From Streptomyces aureoverticillatus (GTDB taxonomy: Bacteria; Actinomycetota; Actinomycetes; Streptomycetales; Streptomycetaceae), in the NCBI RefSeq assembly GCF_014649395.1, contig NZ_BMSY01000005.1, positions 186,001-250,000 on the forward strand: 64,000 bases of DNA, read 5' to 3'. Numbering within the stretch: position 1 is the first letter of the stretch; every line of letters starts with the position of its first letter. The notes below the pieces were generated by a model. The model was not told the origin of the DNA. It worked only from the letters and a program-made list of their open reading frames with translations, and ran no database searches. A program made the position numbers and the translations under genes. This document shows positions 43,696 to 51,657 of the stretch, one piece after another.

Positions 43696-44250
43696 GTGAC
43701 TCCGCCCGCATCGTTAGGAACTGAAGCCACCCGAGCCCGACTTGGCGCCTTCGCCAAGGGTCGGGCGGAGGGTGGCGAGCCTTGTGTCACCTTCACCCTG
43801 GCCGCGATGCCGAGTTCCGTGGCCAGGGCCAGGCGGTTGACGCGCGAACGGCTCAGTTCCCTCGCGGTCGGCGACGACGCCTGCGACACCGCGGCGCTCG
43901 TCGTATCGGAGCTGGTCACCAATGCGATCGTGCACACCGCGAGCCGCACCGTCGTCTGCGAGATCTGTACGGGTGCCGACACCGTGCGGATAGCCATACG
44001 CGACGAGGGGCACGGCGCGGGAGTGCCACGGCCGACGGGTCTGCGGGGGCCCGACGAGGAGCACGGGAGGGGATTGCTTCTCGTGAGCGCCGTGAGCAGC
44101 GCATGGGGTGTCCAGGACTCCGGATCCGGCCTTTCGGTGTGGGCGGAGCTGCCCAGATCACCCGATCCGGCGGCGTGCGGTTTCGAGCCGGCGACCGACG
44201 TCGGGGGCTACGGGGACTACGGGGACTACGGAATGACCGACGGCCTTTGA
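43696..44250 (+). CDS. RsbW-like ATP-binding protein with a TTA codon
   Basis: The 184-residue protein is a GHKL/HATPase_c domain of the anti-sigma-factor kinase type: N-box SELVTNAIVH (about 71-80), G1 DEGHG (103-107), G2 EHGRGLLLV (122-130). The start is a GTG with GGAG upstream. Codon 7 is TTA at 43714-43716, so translation needs the bldA tRNA. The tail has a YGDYGDYG repeat. Divergent from the XRE regulator, it completes an abaA-like developmental locus. It may phosphorylate an anti-sigma antagonist or act as a developmental switch. No cognate sigma factor is near. Confidence 0.9.
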   Translation: MTPPASLGTEATRARLGAFAKGRAEGGEPCVTFTLAAMPSSVARARRLTRERLSSLAVGDDACDTAALVVSELVTNAIVHTASRTVVCEICTGADTVRIAIRDEGHGAGVPRPTGLRGPDEEHGRGLLLVSAVSSAWGVQDSGSGLSVWAELPRSPDPAACGFEPATDVGGYGDYGDYGMTDGL

Positions 44251-44298
44251 GCCGGTTGACGGGGATGCGAGTGCGACAGTGATGCGGCCGGGGGACAT

Positions 44299-44754
44299 GT
44301 GAGCACGGGGACAGCGCGACTGTTGGAGCTTGACACCTTGGTACGGCTCTCGCGAGAGCGGGAGCGGGCGATCGGACGGCGAGCCGTGAGTGTGCAGCCA
44401 GTGGCACGGCTCGCCGTCCCCGCCGGAATGCGGCAACCCCTCGGCTGCGACGCGGTCGCCATGCCCGCCGAGTTCGGGCCGCGGCTCCTTGAGCGCCTGC
44501 CCCGGGTGGGTTGTGTGTACGAGGACGGGCCGCGCTGGTGGTGGATCGTGCCGGCGGATTCGGACGTGGCCCTGGAGTGGCCGCCGTCGGCGTTCTACTC
44601 GCCGGGGGCGGTGGTGCCGGACGCCACCCGGGAGCCCGTCCTGGTACACCGCCCCGACGACACCGTCCCCTATACCCCGCCGATCCCGCTGTATCTGGCC
44701 CTGTGCCGGATGGCCGGGGCGGTCCCGGGGTGGGCGGGGGCCGTCCGGGCCTGA
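44299..44754 (+). CDS. Hypothetical protein of the abaA-like locus
   Basis: I do not recognise a family. The 151-residue product begins at a GTG 48 bases after the ATPase gene on the same strand. It has no signal peptide or membrane span. It shows WWWIVPADSDVALEWPPSAFYSPGA in the middle and conserved-looking PYTPPIPLYLALCRMAGA at the end. The coding pattern (third-position GC) is good and codon use resembles its neighbours. Co-transcription with the RsbW-like gene suggests a linked role. Confidence 0.72.
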   Translation: MSTGTARLLELDTLVRLSRERERAIGRRAVSVQPVARLAVPAGMRQPLGCDAVAMPAEFGPRLLERLPRVGCVYEDGPRWWWIVPADSDVALEWPPSAFYSPGAVVPDATREPVLVHRPDDTVPYTPPIPLYLALCRMAGAVPGWAGAVRA

Positions 44755-44817
44755 GCCCGGCTCATGTCGGCTGTCAGAGGCGGGCCGACGGCACGTGGCC
44801 GTCGGCCCTGCGCCCGG

Positions 44818-45006
44818 TCAGGCGGCGGCGCACTCCTCCGCCTCCTGCCCCCGCACGATCACCAGGAACGCGTCGGTCGCCAGATCCATCACGACCTCCG
44901 CCCGCTGTCCCTCGCTGCGCCGCTCCCTGGCGAACTCCTCCGCGGGCCACGACCCGCGCGGCCCGCCCGCCGGAAAGCGCTCCAGAACCAGTCGTCCGTT
45001 CATCAT
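44818..45006 (-). CDS. Small hypothetical protein
   Basis: This is a 62-residue protein starting at tandem ATGs (45001-45006). It has a charged central part (EEFARERRSEGQRAEVVMD) and ends DLATDAFLVIVRGQEAEE. No membrane span or known motif is seen. Codon use is plausible. The longer frame upstream is unlikely because it runs into AT-richer leader sequence. It might bind to a partner protein, but nothing supports a function. Confidence 0.55.
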   Translation of the reverse strand: MMNGRLVLERFPAGGPRGSWPAEEFARERRSEGQRAEVVMDLATDAFLVIVRGQEAEECAAA

Positions 45007-45149
45007 GTGCTTGTTCCCCCGTGTGCGACTCAGTGCTACGTACGAAGCCTTCGCAAGCGAAGACTCTGCACCCAGGAGAACGCGCGAAGCACCCCCGGGG
45101 GCTCGCAACGTGACGCAACCGACACGGAGTTGGGGCGATTCGGCGGCTT

Positions 45150-45851
45150 TCAGTACCCGAACTCCTCATATTCGTCGTGGTACCGCACCCCCGCGCTGCC
45201 CGCCGGGGCGCCCAGCGCCGAGGCGCGCCCCTTGGGCTCCTCCCACTCCTCCTGCCGGCCGAGCGCCGTGAGGTCGAGCAGGCTGGTGGTGGAGCCGAGG
45301 CCGTCGAGGCCGCGGTCGAACGTCGAGTACGTGTGGAAGACGCGGTCGCCGTCGCGCAGGAAGCAGCTGAGGCCCGGCCGGTCGTGGACCTGTCCGTCCG
45401 CGTCGGCGTACGACGCGGCGAAGTCGCGGTTGAACTCGCCGCCGCACGCCGAGAACCAGGGCACGACCCAGCCCATGCGGGCCTTGAAGGGCAGGATGCG
45501 GGTGAACGGGGCGCGCGAGACGGCCACGAACGTCGTGCCGCGGGCCCGCAGGTGCGCGAGGTGCCCGATCTGGTCGAGGAACGCCGAGCAGCTGCGGCAT
45601 CCCGCGTCCCACTCGGGGGCGAACATGAAGTGGTACACGATCAGCTGGACGCGGCCGGCGAACAGGTCGAGCAGGGTCGCCTTGCCGTCCGCGCCGTCGA
45701 ACAGATAGTCCTTGTCCACCTCGACCATCGGGAGCCCGCGCCGCGCGGCGTTCAGCTCGTCGCGGGCGCGGGTGGCGGCCTTCTCCTTGGCGAGCAGCTT
45801 CTCCCGCGCGGCCAGCCACTCCGCGCGCGTGACGATGTGCGGCAGTCCCAT
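45150..45851 (-). CDS. DUF899-family thioredoxin-like protein
   Basis: The 233-residue protein has the DUF899 pattern of a thioredoxin-like fold: VTRAEWLAAREKLLAKEKAATRARDELNAARR (about 7-38), VEVDKDYLFDG, VYHFMFAPEWDAGCRSCSAFLD (about 72-93, with CRSC in the CxxC position), FVAVSRAPFTRI and GRVQ. The CRSC pair could be redox active. The role is unknown. A palindrome and a CTGAG/CTCAG hairpin lie upstream of its start. Confidence 0.9.
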   Translation of the reverse strand: MGLPHIVTRAEWLAAREKLLAKEKAATRARDELNAARRGLPMVEVDKDYLFDGADGKATLLDLFAGRVQLIVYHFMFAPEWDAGCRSCSAFLDQIGHLAHLRARGTTFVAVSRAPFTRILPFKARMGWVVPWFSACGGEFNRDFAASYADADGQVHDRPGLSCFLRDGDRVFHTYSTFDRGLDGLGSTTSLLDLTALGRQEEWEEPKGRASALGAPAGSAGVRYHDEYEEFGY

Positions 45852-45928
45852 GGCGCATTCCTCCGGATCCGGTCCGCGGTTCGCGGCTCTCGGGAGGGCT
45901 GACTGGACGTCTCACAAGAACTCATCGG

Positions 45929-45960
45929 TCCCGTACGGGATTTCCTGAGTTTTTTCTCAG
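45929..45960. promoter_or_regulatory. TCCCGTACGGGA palindrome and CTGAG-T6-CTCAG hairpin
   Basis: A perfect 12-base palindrome at 45929-45940 lies 78 bases before the DUF899 start. Next to it CTGAG-TTTTTT-CTCAG (45945-45960) can fold as a small hairpin. The palindrome could be an operator, and the T-run is odd for this GC-rich DNA. The 174-bp gap lies between the P450 and DUF899 genes. Confidence 0.4.
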
Positions 45961-46025
45961 CGTCCCTTCGGAAGTGCCGCGCGGGAGGCGGCGCCCCGAA
46001 CAGGCTGCCGAACACATCGCGCCGT

Positions 46026-47240
46026 TCAGAACACCACCGGCAGCTCGAGCAGCCCCCGCGCCCGGATCGAGGGGCGCCACCGCAGCTCCTCCTCCGGTAC
46101 GCCGAGCGCGAGGTCCGGGAAGCGTTCCAGGAGCGCGCCGATGGCGACCGTCATCTCCAGGCGGGCCAGCGGCGCGCCCACGCAGTGGTGGATGCCGTGG
46201 CCGAGGGCGAGGTGGCCGCTCGCGTCGCGGCCGATGTCGAGGCGGTCCGGATCGGGGAAGCGGCCGGGGTCACGGCCCGCGGAGCCGAGGCCCAGGAACA
46301 CGGTCTCCCCCGCCGCCACGCGCACCCCGCCGATCGTGACGTCCTCGCGCGCGAACCGCCGGATGGAGAACACCGCCGAGGTGTCGTACCGCATGAACTC
46401 CTCGATCGCGCCCGGCAGTCGCGCCGGATCGGCCCGCAGCGCGGCGAGCTGCTCCGGGTGCCGCAGGAGCGCGAGGACGGCGTTGCCGATGAGCTGTACG
46501 GCGTTCTCGTACCCGGCGAAGTGGAGCAGGAAGGCGAGCGACGTCAGCTCGTCCTCGCTGAGCCGGTCGCCCTCGTCACGCGCCGCGATCAGGTCGGACA
46601 ACAGGTCCTCGCCGGGCTGTTCCCGCTTGTCCGCGACGAGCCCGGTGTAGAAGCCGAGCATGGCGACGACGGCTTCCTTGGCGAGGTGGGGCCGCGTGGG
46701 ATCGGGCGCGATCAGCGCGTCGGTCCAGGCGGTGAAGTCGAGCCGGTGCGTGGCGGGCACGCCCAGGAGGTCGCAGATGGCGGCTATCGGCAGCGGTGCG
46801 GCGTACGCGGCCACGAGGTCCGCGCGGCCCTGTACGCCGTTGTCGGCGCGGCCCTTGTCCTCGATGGCGTCGAGGAGCGCGTCGGCCGTGCGCCGGATGG
46901 GCTCGCGCAGGCTCTCGACGCGGTGCTTCGTGAACGCCTTGACGACCAGGCGCCGGATGCGCGTGTGGTCGGGCGGGTCCATGTTGAGCATGTTCGCGTC
47001 CAGCGCGGGCGGCAGCGAGAAACCGCGGTAGCTCCCGGGCAGCGCGTGCCTCTTGTCCACCGACAGGCGCTGGTCGGCGAGTGCCGCGCGCACGTCGGCG
47101 TAGCGCGTGACGAGCCAGGCCGGGTTGCCGTCGGGCCCGGCGACGCGCCGGACCGGCTCGGTCTCGCGCAACCGCGCGTAGGTGCCGTAGGGGTCGCTCA
47201 TGAGCCCGTCGAGGGGCTCGGGTGCCGCGGGAGTCGCCAT
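46026..47240 (-). CDS. Cytochrome P450 with altered signature residues
   Basis: This is a 404-residue soluble class I P450, of CYP105/107-like appearance. The I-helix is FAGYENAVQLIG (about 235-246), where the usual acid-alcohol pair is glutamate then asparagine. The ExxR motif is EEFMR (about 281). The heme loop reads LGHGIHHCVG (about 345-354), with leucine in place of the normal first phenylalanine. The start is the ATG at 47238-47240 after GGTGGAG. No ferredoxin or reductase gene is adjacent. The substrate is unknown. It is downstream of an amidohydrolase on the same strand but a 107-bp gap separates them. Confidence 0.93.
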   Translation of the reverse strand: MATPAAPEPLDGLMSDPYGTYARLRETEPVRRVAGPDGNPAWLVTRYADVRAALADQRLSVDKRHALPGSYRGFSLPPALDANMLNMDPPDHTRIRRLVVKAFTKHRVESLREPIRRTADALLDAIEDKGRADNGVQGRADLVAAYAAPLPIAAICDLLGVPATHRLDFTAWTDALIAPDPTRPHLAKEAVVAMLGFYTGLVADKREQPGEDLLSDLIAARDEGDRLSEDELTSLAFLLHFAGYENAVQLIGNAVLALLRHPEQLAALRADPARLPGAIEEFMRYDTSAVFSIRRFAREDVTIGGVRVAAGETVFLGLGSAGRDPGRFPDPDRLDIGRDASGHLALGHGIHHCVGAPLARLEMTVAIGALLERFPDLALGVPEEELRWRPSIRARGLLELPVVF

Positions 47241-47318
47241 GGGCTCCACCCTAAGGAGCGCGGTGGGGCGGTGATCGGCGGGGCCGGGACGTCTTTGGGG
47301 GCAGGTGGATCCGGGGGG

Positions 47319-47370
47319 CCTCACGCGTCGTACGCCTGAGTCCGCCTCACGCGTCGTACTCCTGGATCCG
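47319..47370. repeat. 26-bp tandem duplication over the amidohydrolase stop
   Basis: CCTCACGCGTCGTACNCCTG plus six bases is repeated at 47319 and 47345. The second copy holds the last codons and TGA of the amidohydrolase (ending Y-D-A). The first is an untranslated copy of the same end, so a duplicated stop region lies after the gene. Confidence 0.8.
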
Positions 47371-48708
47371 CTTCCCGTGCCCCCGCTCCACCAGGGCGGG
47401 CAGCCGCTCCCCCAACTCCCGGACCACGGCGGCCACATCGACCGTCAGCAGCTCCCGGTCCCGCATCAGGACGCGGCCGTCGACGATCGTCGTCCGTACG
47501 TCGCCGCTGCGCGCGCTGTGCACGAGCGTGGCCGCGAGGTCGTGCACCGGCTGGGTGTGCGGTCCGGTGAGGTCGACCAGGATGAGGTCGGCGCGGCGGC
47601 CGACGGCGATGCTGCCGATGCGGTCGCCGAGGCCCACGGCCCGGGCGCTCTGGAGGGTCGCGTGGTGCAGGGCTTGACGGGACGTCAGCCAACGCGGGTC
47701 GCCGGTGGTGGACTTCTGGACGAGCGCGGTGAGCGCCATGGCCTCCCACACGTCGAGGGAGTTGTTGGAGGCCGCGCCGTCCGTGGCGAGCCCGACGGGG
47801 ATGCCGATGCCCGCGAGGTCACGCACGGGAGTGGGGTCCCAGGCGAACTTCAGATAGCCGCGCGGCGCGCTCGCGATGCCGACACGCCCGCCGGCTCCGG
47901 CCAGGACGGGCAGGTCGCGGTCGACGATGCCGGTGCCGTGGGCGATGAGGACGTCGACGTCGAGCAGGCCGGTGCGGTGCAGGATCTCGATGGGCGTGGC
48001 GCCGTGCCGGGCCAGGCTGTGCTCGGTCTGGGCGCGGCTCTCGGCGGCGTGCAGATGCACCAACAGGCCGTGTTCCCGGGCGAGTTCGGCGGTCGCGGCG
48101 AGGTCCGCGTCGTCCACGGTGTACGGGGCGTGCGGGGCCAGGCAGGTGGTGACGCGGCCGTCGGCGGTGCCCCGGTGGCGCAGCGCGAAGTCCAGGGACG
48201 CCGCGCGCCCTTCGGGCCCCTGGGAGGAGAAGTACGCCTGTCCGAGGTTGGCGCGCAGTCCGGTGTCGGCGACGACGTCCGCGACGGTGTCCATGGCGAA
48301 GTAGTGGTCGGCGAAGGTGGTGACGCCGCCGCGGATCATCTCGGCGCAGGCGAGCCGCGCGCCCAGTTCCACGTCGCGCTCGGAGAGGTTGGACTCGATG
48401 GGCCAGACGTAGTCGTTGAACCACTCCTCCACGGGCAGGTCCTCGGCGATGCCGCGCAGGGCCACCATCGGGGAGTGGGTGTGGCAGTTGATGAGGCCGG
48501 GCAGGGCCGCCTGGCCCCGGGCGTCGACGCGCTCCACGGCGTCGAGGCGGGCGACGCCGTCCGTGGTGGTGACATCGGCGATGACCCCGTCGCGTACGAC
48601 GATCGCGGCGTCCTCCGCGAAGCCGACGCCCTCGGCCGAGTCGTGGACGAGGGCCGTGCAGCCCATGATGATGAGGTCGGCGGGGCCGGATGCGGCAGGC
48701 TCGGTCAT
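47347..48708 (-). CDS. Amidohydrolase of the deaminase type (TrzA/SsnA-like)
   Basis: The 453-residue metal-dependent hydrolase belongs to the ATZ/TRZ group that deaminates rings such as guanine, 8-oxoguanine, adenosyl compounds or triazines. Metal ligands are in GLINCHTHSPM (about 70-80), HLHAAESRAQT (about 216-226), LIAHGTG (about 256) and LATDGAASNNSLD (about 308-320). Late strands carry GRRADLILVDLTGPH. The substrate cannot be read from the sequence. The ATG is at 48706-48708. Confidence 0.9.
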   Translation of the reverse strand: MTEPAASGPADLIIMGCTALVHDSAEGVGFAEDAAIVVRDGVIADVTTTDGVARLDAVERVDARGQAALPGLINCHTHSPMVALRGIAEDLPVEEWFNDYVWPIESNLSERDVELGARLACAEMIRGGVTTFADHYFAMDTVADVVADTGLRANLGQAYFSSQGPEGRAASLDFALRHRGTADGRVTTCLAPHAPYTVDDADLAATAELAREHGLLVHLHAAESRAQTEHSLARHGATPIEILHRTGLLDVDVLIAHGTGIVDRDLPVLAGAGGRVGIASAPRGYLKFAWDPTPVRDLAGIGIPVGLATDGAASNNSLDVWEAMALTALVQKSTTGDPRWLTSRQALHHATLQSARAVGLGDRIGSIAVGRRADLILVDLTGPHTQPVHDLAATLVHSARSGDVRTTIVDGRVLMRDRELLTVDVAAVVRELGERLPALVERGHGKRIQEYDA

Positions 48709-48881
48709 CCGTTCACGGTACGGGGAGTGGGTCGGCCGTAGCCCTGTCGCGGCAGGCGATTCGGGAGCACGCTGGCGTCAGCCGCGCGCCGCCCCGGGCG
48801 TGCGTCGGCCGCCCACCGCCCGTGGCCCACGGGAACCCCCGCGACACCCCACGCCCCCTCACGACCGTGAAGGAGCCCGGC

Positions 48882-49847
48882 ATGCTCCTCGGCACCTGGA
48901 ACCTGGAGAACCTCTTCCGCCCCGGCGGTCCGTCCGGGCCGACCGACAAGACGGCGTACGAGGCGAAGCTGGCCGCGCTCGCGGAGACCGTGAGCGCCCT
49001 GGACCCGAGCCTGCTCGGCGTGCAGGAGGTCGGCGATCCGGCCGCCCTCGCGGACCTGGCCGCGCTGCTCGACGGCGACTGGCACACGGCGGTGTCGCAG
49101 CACGCGGACGACCGGGGCATCCGCGTCGGCTTCCTCAGCCGGCTCGACCTGGAGGTGCTCGCCGACGTCGAGGCGTTCCCGCCGAAGCTGCGGCCGGTGC
49201 AGGGGGACGACGCGGGCGGGCTGGTCGGCACGACGGGCCGGGGCCTGTTCGCCGTGCGGGTCGCCAGCCGCGCCGTCACCCTGGACGCCGCCGTCTGCCA
49301 TCTGAAGTCGAAGCTCCTGACGTATCCGGGCGGCCGGTTCCAGCCGCGTGACGAGGGCGAACGGGCCCGCGTCGGGGCGTACGCGCTCTATCGCCGCACC
49401 GCCGAGGCCGCGACGCTGCGCGCCCTCGCCGACCGGCTCCTCGACGGCGACGGCCGGTCGCGCGACGTGGCCGTGCTCGGCGACCTCAACGACGAGGCGG
49501 CGGCCGCGACCACCCAGATCCTGCTCGGCCCGCCGGGCTCCGAGCTCGGCACGCCCGGGCACGGCAAGCCGGACAAGGGCGACGCGACGCGGCTGTGGAA
49601 CGTGGCGCCGCTGATACCGGCCGAACGCCGCTTCTCCCGCGTCCACTCCGGCCGCCGCGAACTGATCGACCACGTCCTGCTGAGCCACCGGCTGACCGGC
49701 CGGGTGGTGGCCACCGGCGAGGCGGGCACCGGCCTGCCGGAGGCCACGACGGCGCCCGCCCTGCCGTCGGTGGGCGCGGACCCGCGGGAGCGGCGGGACG
49801 CGGCGGGGTCGGACCACGCGCCGGTGTGGATACGGTTCCAGCCGTAG
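48882..49847 (+). CDS. Endonuclease/exonuclease/phosphatase-family protein
   Basis: The 321-residue protein has the metal-dependent EEP fold used by nucleases and lipid phosphatases. Marks are LLGTWNLENLF (about 2-12), GVQEVGDP (about 47-54, metal glutamate), AVCHLKSKL (about 134-142), VAVLGDLNDE (about 194-203) and the final AGSDHAPVW (about 310-318, catalytic histidine). No signal peptide is seen. The substrate may be DNA/RNA or a phosphoester. The ATG has GAAGGAG upstream. Confidence 0.88.
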   Translation: MLLGTWNLENLFRPGGPSGPTDKTAYEAKLAALAETVSALDPSLLGVQEVGDPAALADLAALLDGDWHTAVSQHADDRGIRVGFLSRLDLEVLADVEAFPPKLRPVQGDDAGGLVGTTGRGLFAVRVASRAVTLDAAVCHLKSKLLTYPGGRFQPRDEGERARVGAYALYRRTAEAATLRALADRLLDGDGRSRDVAVLGDLNDEAAAATTQILLGPPGSELGTPGHGKPDKGDATRLWNVAPLIPAERRFSRVHSGRRELIDHVLLSHRLTGRVVATGEAGTGLPEATTAPALPSVGADPRERRDAAGSDHAPVWIRFQP

Positions 49848-49875
49848 ACAGCCGCGAACAGCCGCGGATCAATGG

Positions 49876-50943
49876 TCAGCCGCGCGGAAGCACCGTCGAA
49901 AGCACCCCCGGCAGCGGATACCAGTCGGACGACACCACGCTGGCGTGGCGGCCCGCGAGGAGGGTGACGCGGTCGCGGGCCTGGGTCTCGGTCGGGTGCG
50001 TGGCGCTGATGGCGGGCGGCACGTTGTGGGCGTCGGACATGACGACGAGATAGCGCCGGTCGGCGTACCACTTGGTGTCGACCGAGCCGCCCGCGTACAC
50101 CGACGCGTCCCCGTCGAACAGCACGAACCACGGCCGGATCGAGGCGTCCGCGTACCGCGTGCGCGGGTCGCCGGACGCGGCGCCGAGGACGGCCGGGAAG
50201 GCGGCGGCGTCGCCGAGGCGGCCGGCGGCGGCCAGGTCGCGCAGGTGGGTGGCGTACTCGCGGTCGGTCCACAGGGTGTCGGCCGGGTTGTTCTGCTCGA
50301 CGGTGCCGGGGATGAGTTCGACGATGAACTTCCCGGCCAGCTCGGACCGCGTGGGCCAGCCCTTCTTCTGCACGGCCTCGTCCAGACTGCCGCTGCCCTC
50401 GGCCAACTGGCCCGGCCGGTACAGGGCGTCGCCCAGCTTGCTCCGCAGCAGCGCGTCGAGGTCTGCGGGGCCGCGGCCGCCCCGCCCCTGGAAGCCGTCC
50501 TTCAGCTCGACCTTCACGAGGATCGGACGGTGCCCCGGGTGCGCGTCGTGCCAGGCCTTCATGTCGGCGAGGCACCCGTCGAGCCGCTGGTTGCGGGCCT
50601 TGGTGCGCAGTTCCTCGGGCCGTTGCGCGTTCTCGCAGTTGTTGTCGTTGCCGAGCGGGTTGCTGTGCGACACGCGCCAGCCGCCGCCGAACACATTGGT
50701 CCACACGTCGAGTTCGAGCATCGCGGCGCCGGAGTCGAGGGCGTCCGCGAAGTAGGGGTACTTCGTCTTCTCGTACGCGTTGTGGACGCCGACGCCGGTG
50801 GTGGCGGCGTACGGCCGGTCGTCGGCGGCGCCCGCGGCACGGCCCTCGGCCACGGCTGCCCCCGGGGAACCGGCCATCACCCCCATCACGGCGCCCGTCA
50901 CCGCGATCCCCGCCGCCACCGTACGTATCGCCGATGCCCGCAC
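49876..50943 (-). CDS. Secreted phosphatidylinositol-specific phospholipase C-like protein
   Basis: The 355-residue precursor has a Sec signal (about 1-32, ending AVA). The mature TIM-barrel follows a PI-PLC-like layout of the Ca2+-dependent bacterial type: VGVHNAYEK (about 51-59, catalytic histidine), AAMLELDVW (about 73-81), GGGWRVSHSNPLGNDNNC (about 86-103, second histidine), LVKVELKDG, and KFIVELIPG. Start GTG 50943 follows GGAGGAGGAC. It should hydrolyse phosphoinositides or related lipids outside the cell. Three 11-base units upstream weakly fit a PHO box. Confidence 0.85.
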   Translation of the reverse strand: MRASAIRTVAAGIAVTGAVMGVMAGSPGAAVAEGRAAGAADDRPYAATTGVGVHNAYEKTKYPYFADALDSGAAMLELDVWTNVFGGGWRVSHSNPLGNDNNCENAQRPEELRTKARNQRLDGCLADMKAWHDAHPGHRPILVKVELKDGFQGRGGRGPADLDALLRSKLGDALYRPGQLAEGSGSLDEAVQKKGWPTRSELAGKFIVELIPGTVEQNNPADTLWTDREYATHLRDLAAAGRLGDAAAFPAVLGAASGDPRTRYADASIRPWFVLFDGDASVYAGGSVDTKWYADRRYLVVMSDAHNVPPAISATHPTETQARDRVTLLAGRHASVVSSDWYPLPGVLSTVLPRG

Positions 50944-50972
50944 CGTCGTCCTCCTCCGTCACACCCGTCAAG

Positions 50973-51005
50973 TCAGGTGAAACGTAAGGGATTCGTGTGG
51001 CGAAC
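50973..51005 (-). promoter_or_regulatory. Weak candidate PHO box of the phospholipase gene
   Basis: On the minus strand the units are GTTCGCCACAC, GAATCCCTTAC and GTTTCACCTGA. The first fits the PhoP unit at 6 of 7 key bases, the others poorly. A phospholipase is a sensible phosphate-starvation target. Confidence is low. Confidence 0.3.
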
Positions 51006-51142
51006 CGGAAGACGACGACTTACGGTCAGACCTCGCGTCGCTGCCCTGGAGAGCCGCGCGCGTCCTCTACCGTTTACGCCCGTCGGCTGACGCCCGTCGA
51101 CGATCAGCGCCGCCCGCGCCCGCGCCCGAAAGGCAGGACCTC

Positions 51143-51619
51143 ATGGCCCTCACCCTCACGCTCACCGGCCCCCGTCTGGCCCTGGCCGCGGCCGCGGCCG
51201 TCCTCGCGATCGGCGCGCCGACGGCGTACGCGGCACTCGACTCCGACGACACCCGCCCCGCAGCCACCTCGGCCACGCCGCCCCGCGGTGAGCCCTTCGT
51301 CGAGACGCGCCTCTTCTTCGGCACCGAACGCCCCGACGGCGGCCCGGACGTGACGGACAAGCAGTTCATGAAGTTCGTCGACGACGAGGTCACCCCCGGC
51401 TTCTCCGACGGGCTGACCGTGCAGCAGGGCCGCGGCCAGTGGAAGGACAGCAACGGCAAGATCGAGCGGGAGCGTTCGTACGAGCTGATCCTGCTGTACC
51501 CCACGGCCGAGGCGAAGAAGCGCGACGCACTGATCGAGGAGATCCGCTCCGACTACGAGAAGAAGTTCGCGCAGGACTCGGTGGGGCGGCTGGACGACCG
51601 GGCTCGGGTGGACTTCTGA
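51143..51619 (+). CDS. DUF3574 secreted protein
   Basis: The 158-residue product has a signal peptide (about 1-30, ending TAYA) and a compact DUF3574 domain (about 52-155): FVETRLFFGTERPDGG, FMKFVDDEVTPGFSDGLTVQQGRGQW, ERSYELILLYP, IEEIRSDYEKKF, RVDF at the end. The function of the family is not known. The ATG follows GAAAGGCAGGACC. A CGGGCGG/CCGCCCG hairpin starts one base after the stop. Confidence 0.92.
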   Translation: MALTLTLTGPRLALAAAAAVLAIGAPTAYAALDSDDTRPAATSATPPRGEPFVETRLFFGTERPDGGPDVTDKQFMKFVDDEVTPGFSDGLTVQQGRGQWKDSNGKIERERSYELILLYPTAEAKKRDALIEEIRSDYEKKFAQDSVGRLDDRARVDF

Positions 51620-51635
51620 CGGGCGGGGCCGCCCG
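51620..51635 (+). terminator. Hairpin after the DUF3574 gene
   Basis: CGGGCGG-GG-CCGCCCG begins directly after the stop codon. The 7-bp stem is all G-C, and the next gene is convergent. Confidence 0.6.
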
Positions 51636-51657
51636 GGCACACCCGGAGGCCGTCCGG

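Noticed and set aside
45166..45915. Alternative 249-codon minus frame over the DUF899 gene
   Set aside because: It is Arg/Pro/Gly-rich shadow text. The DUF899 frame at 45150-45851 has the family motifs.
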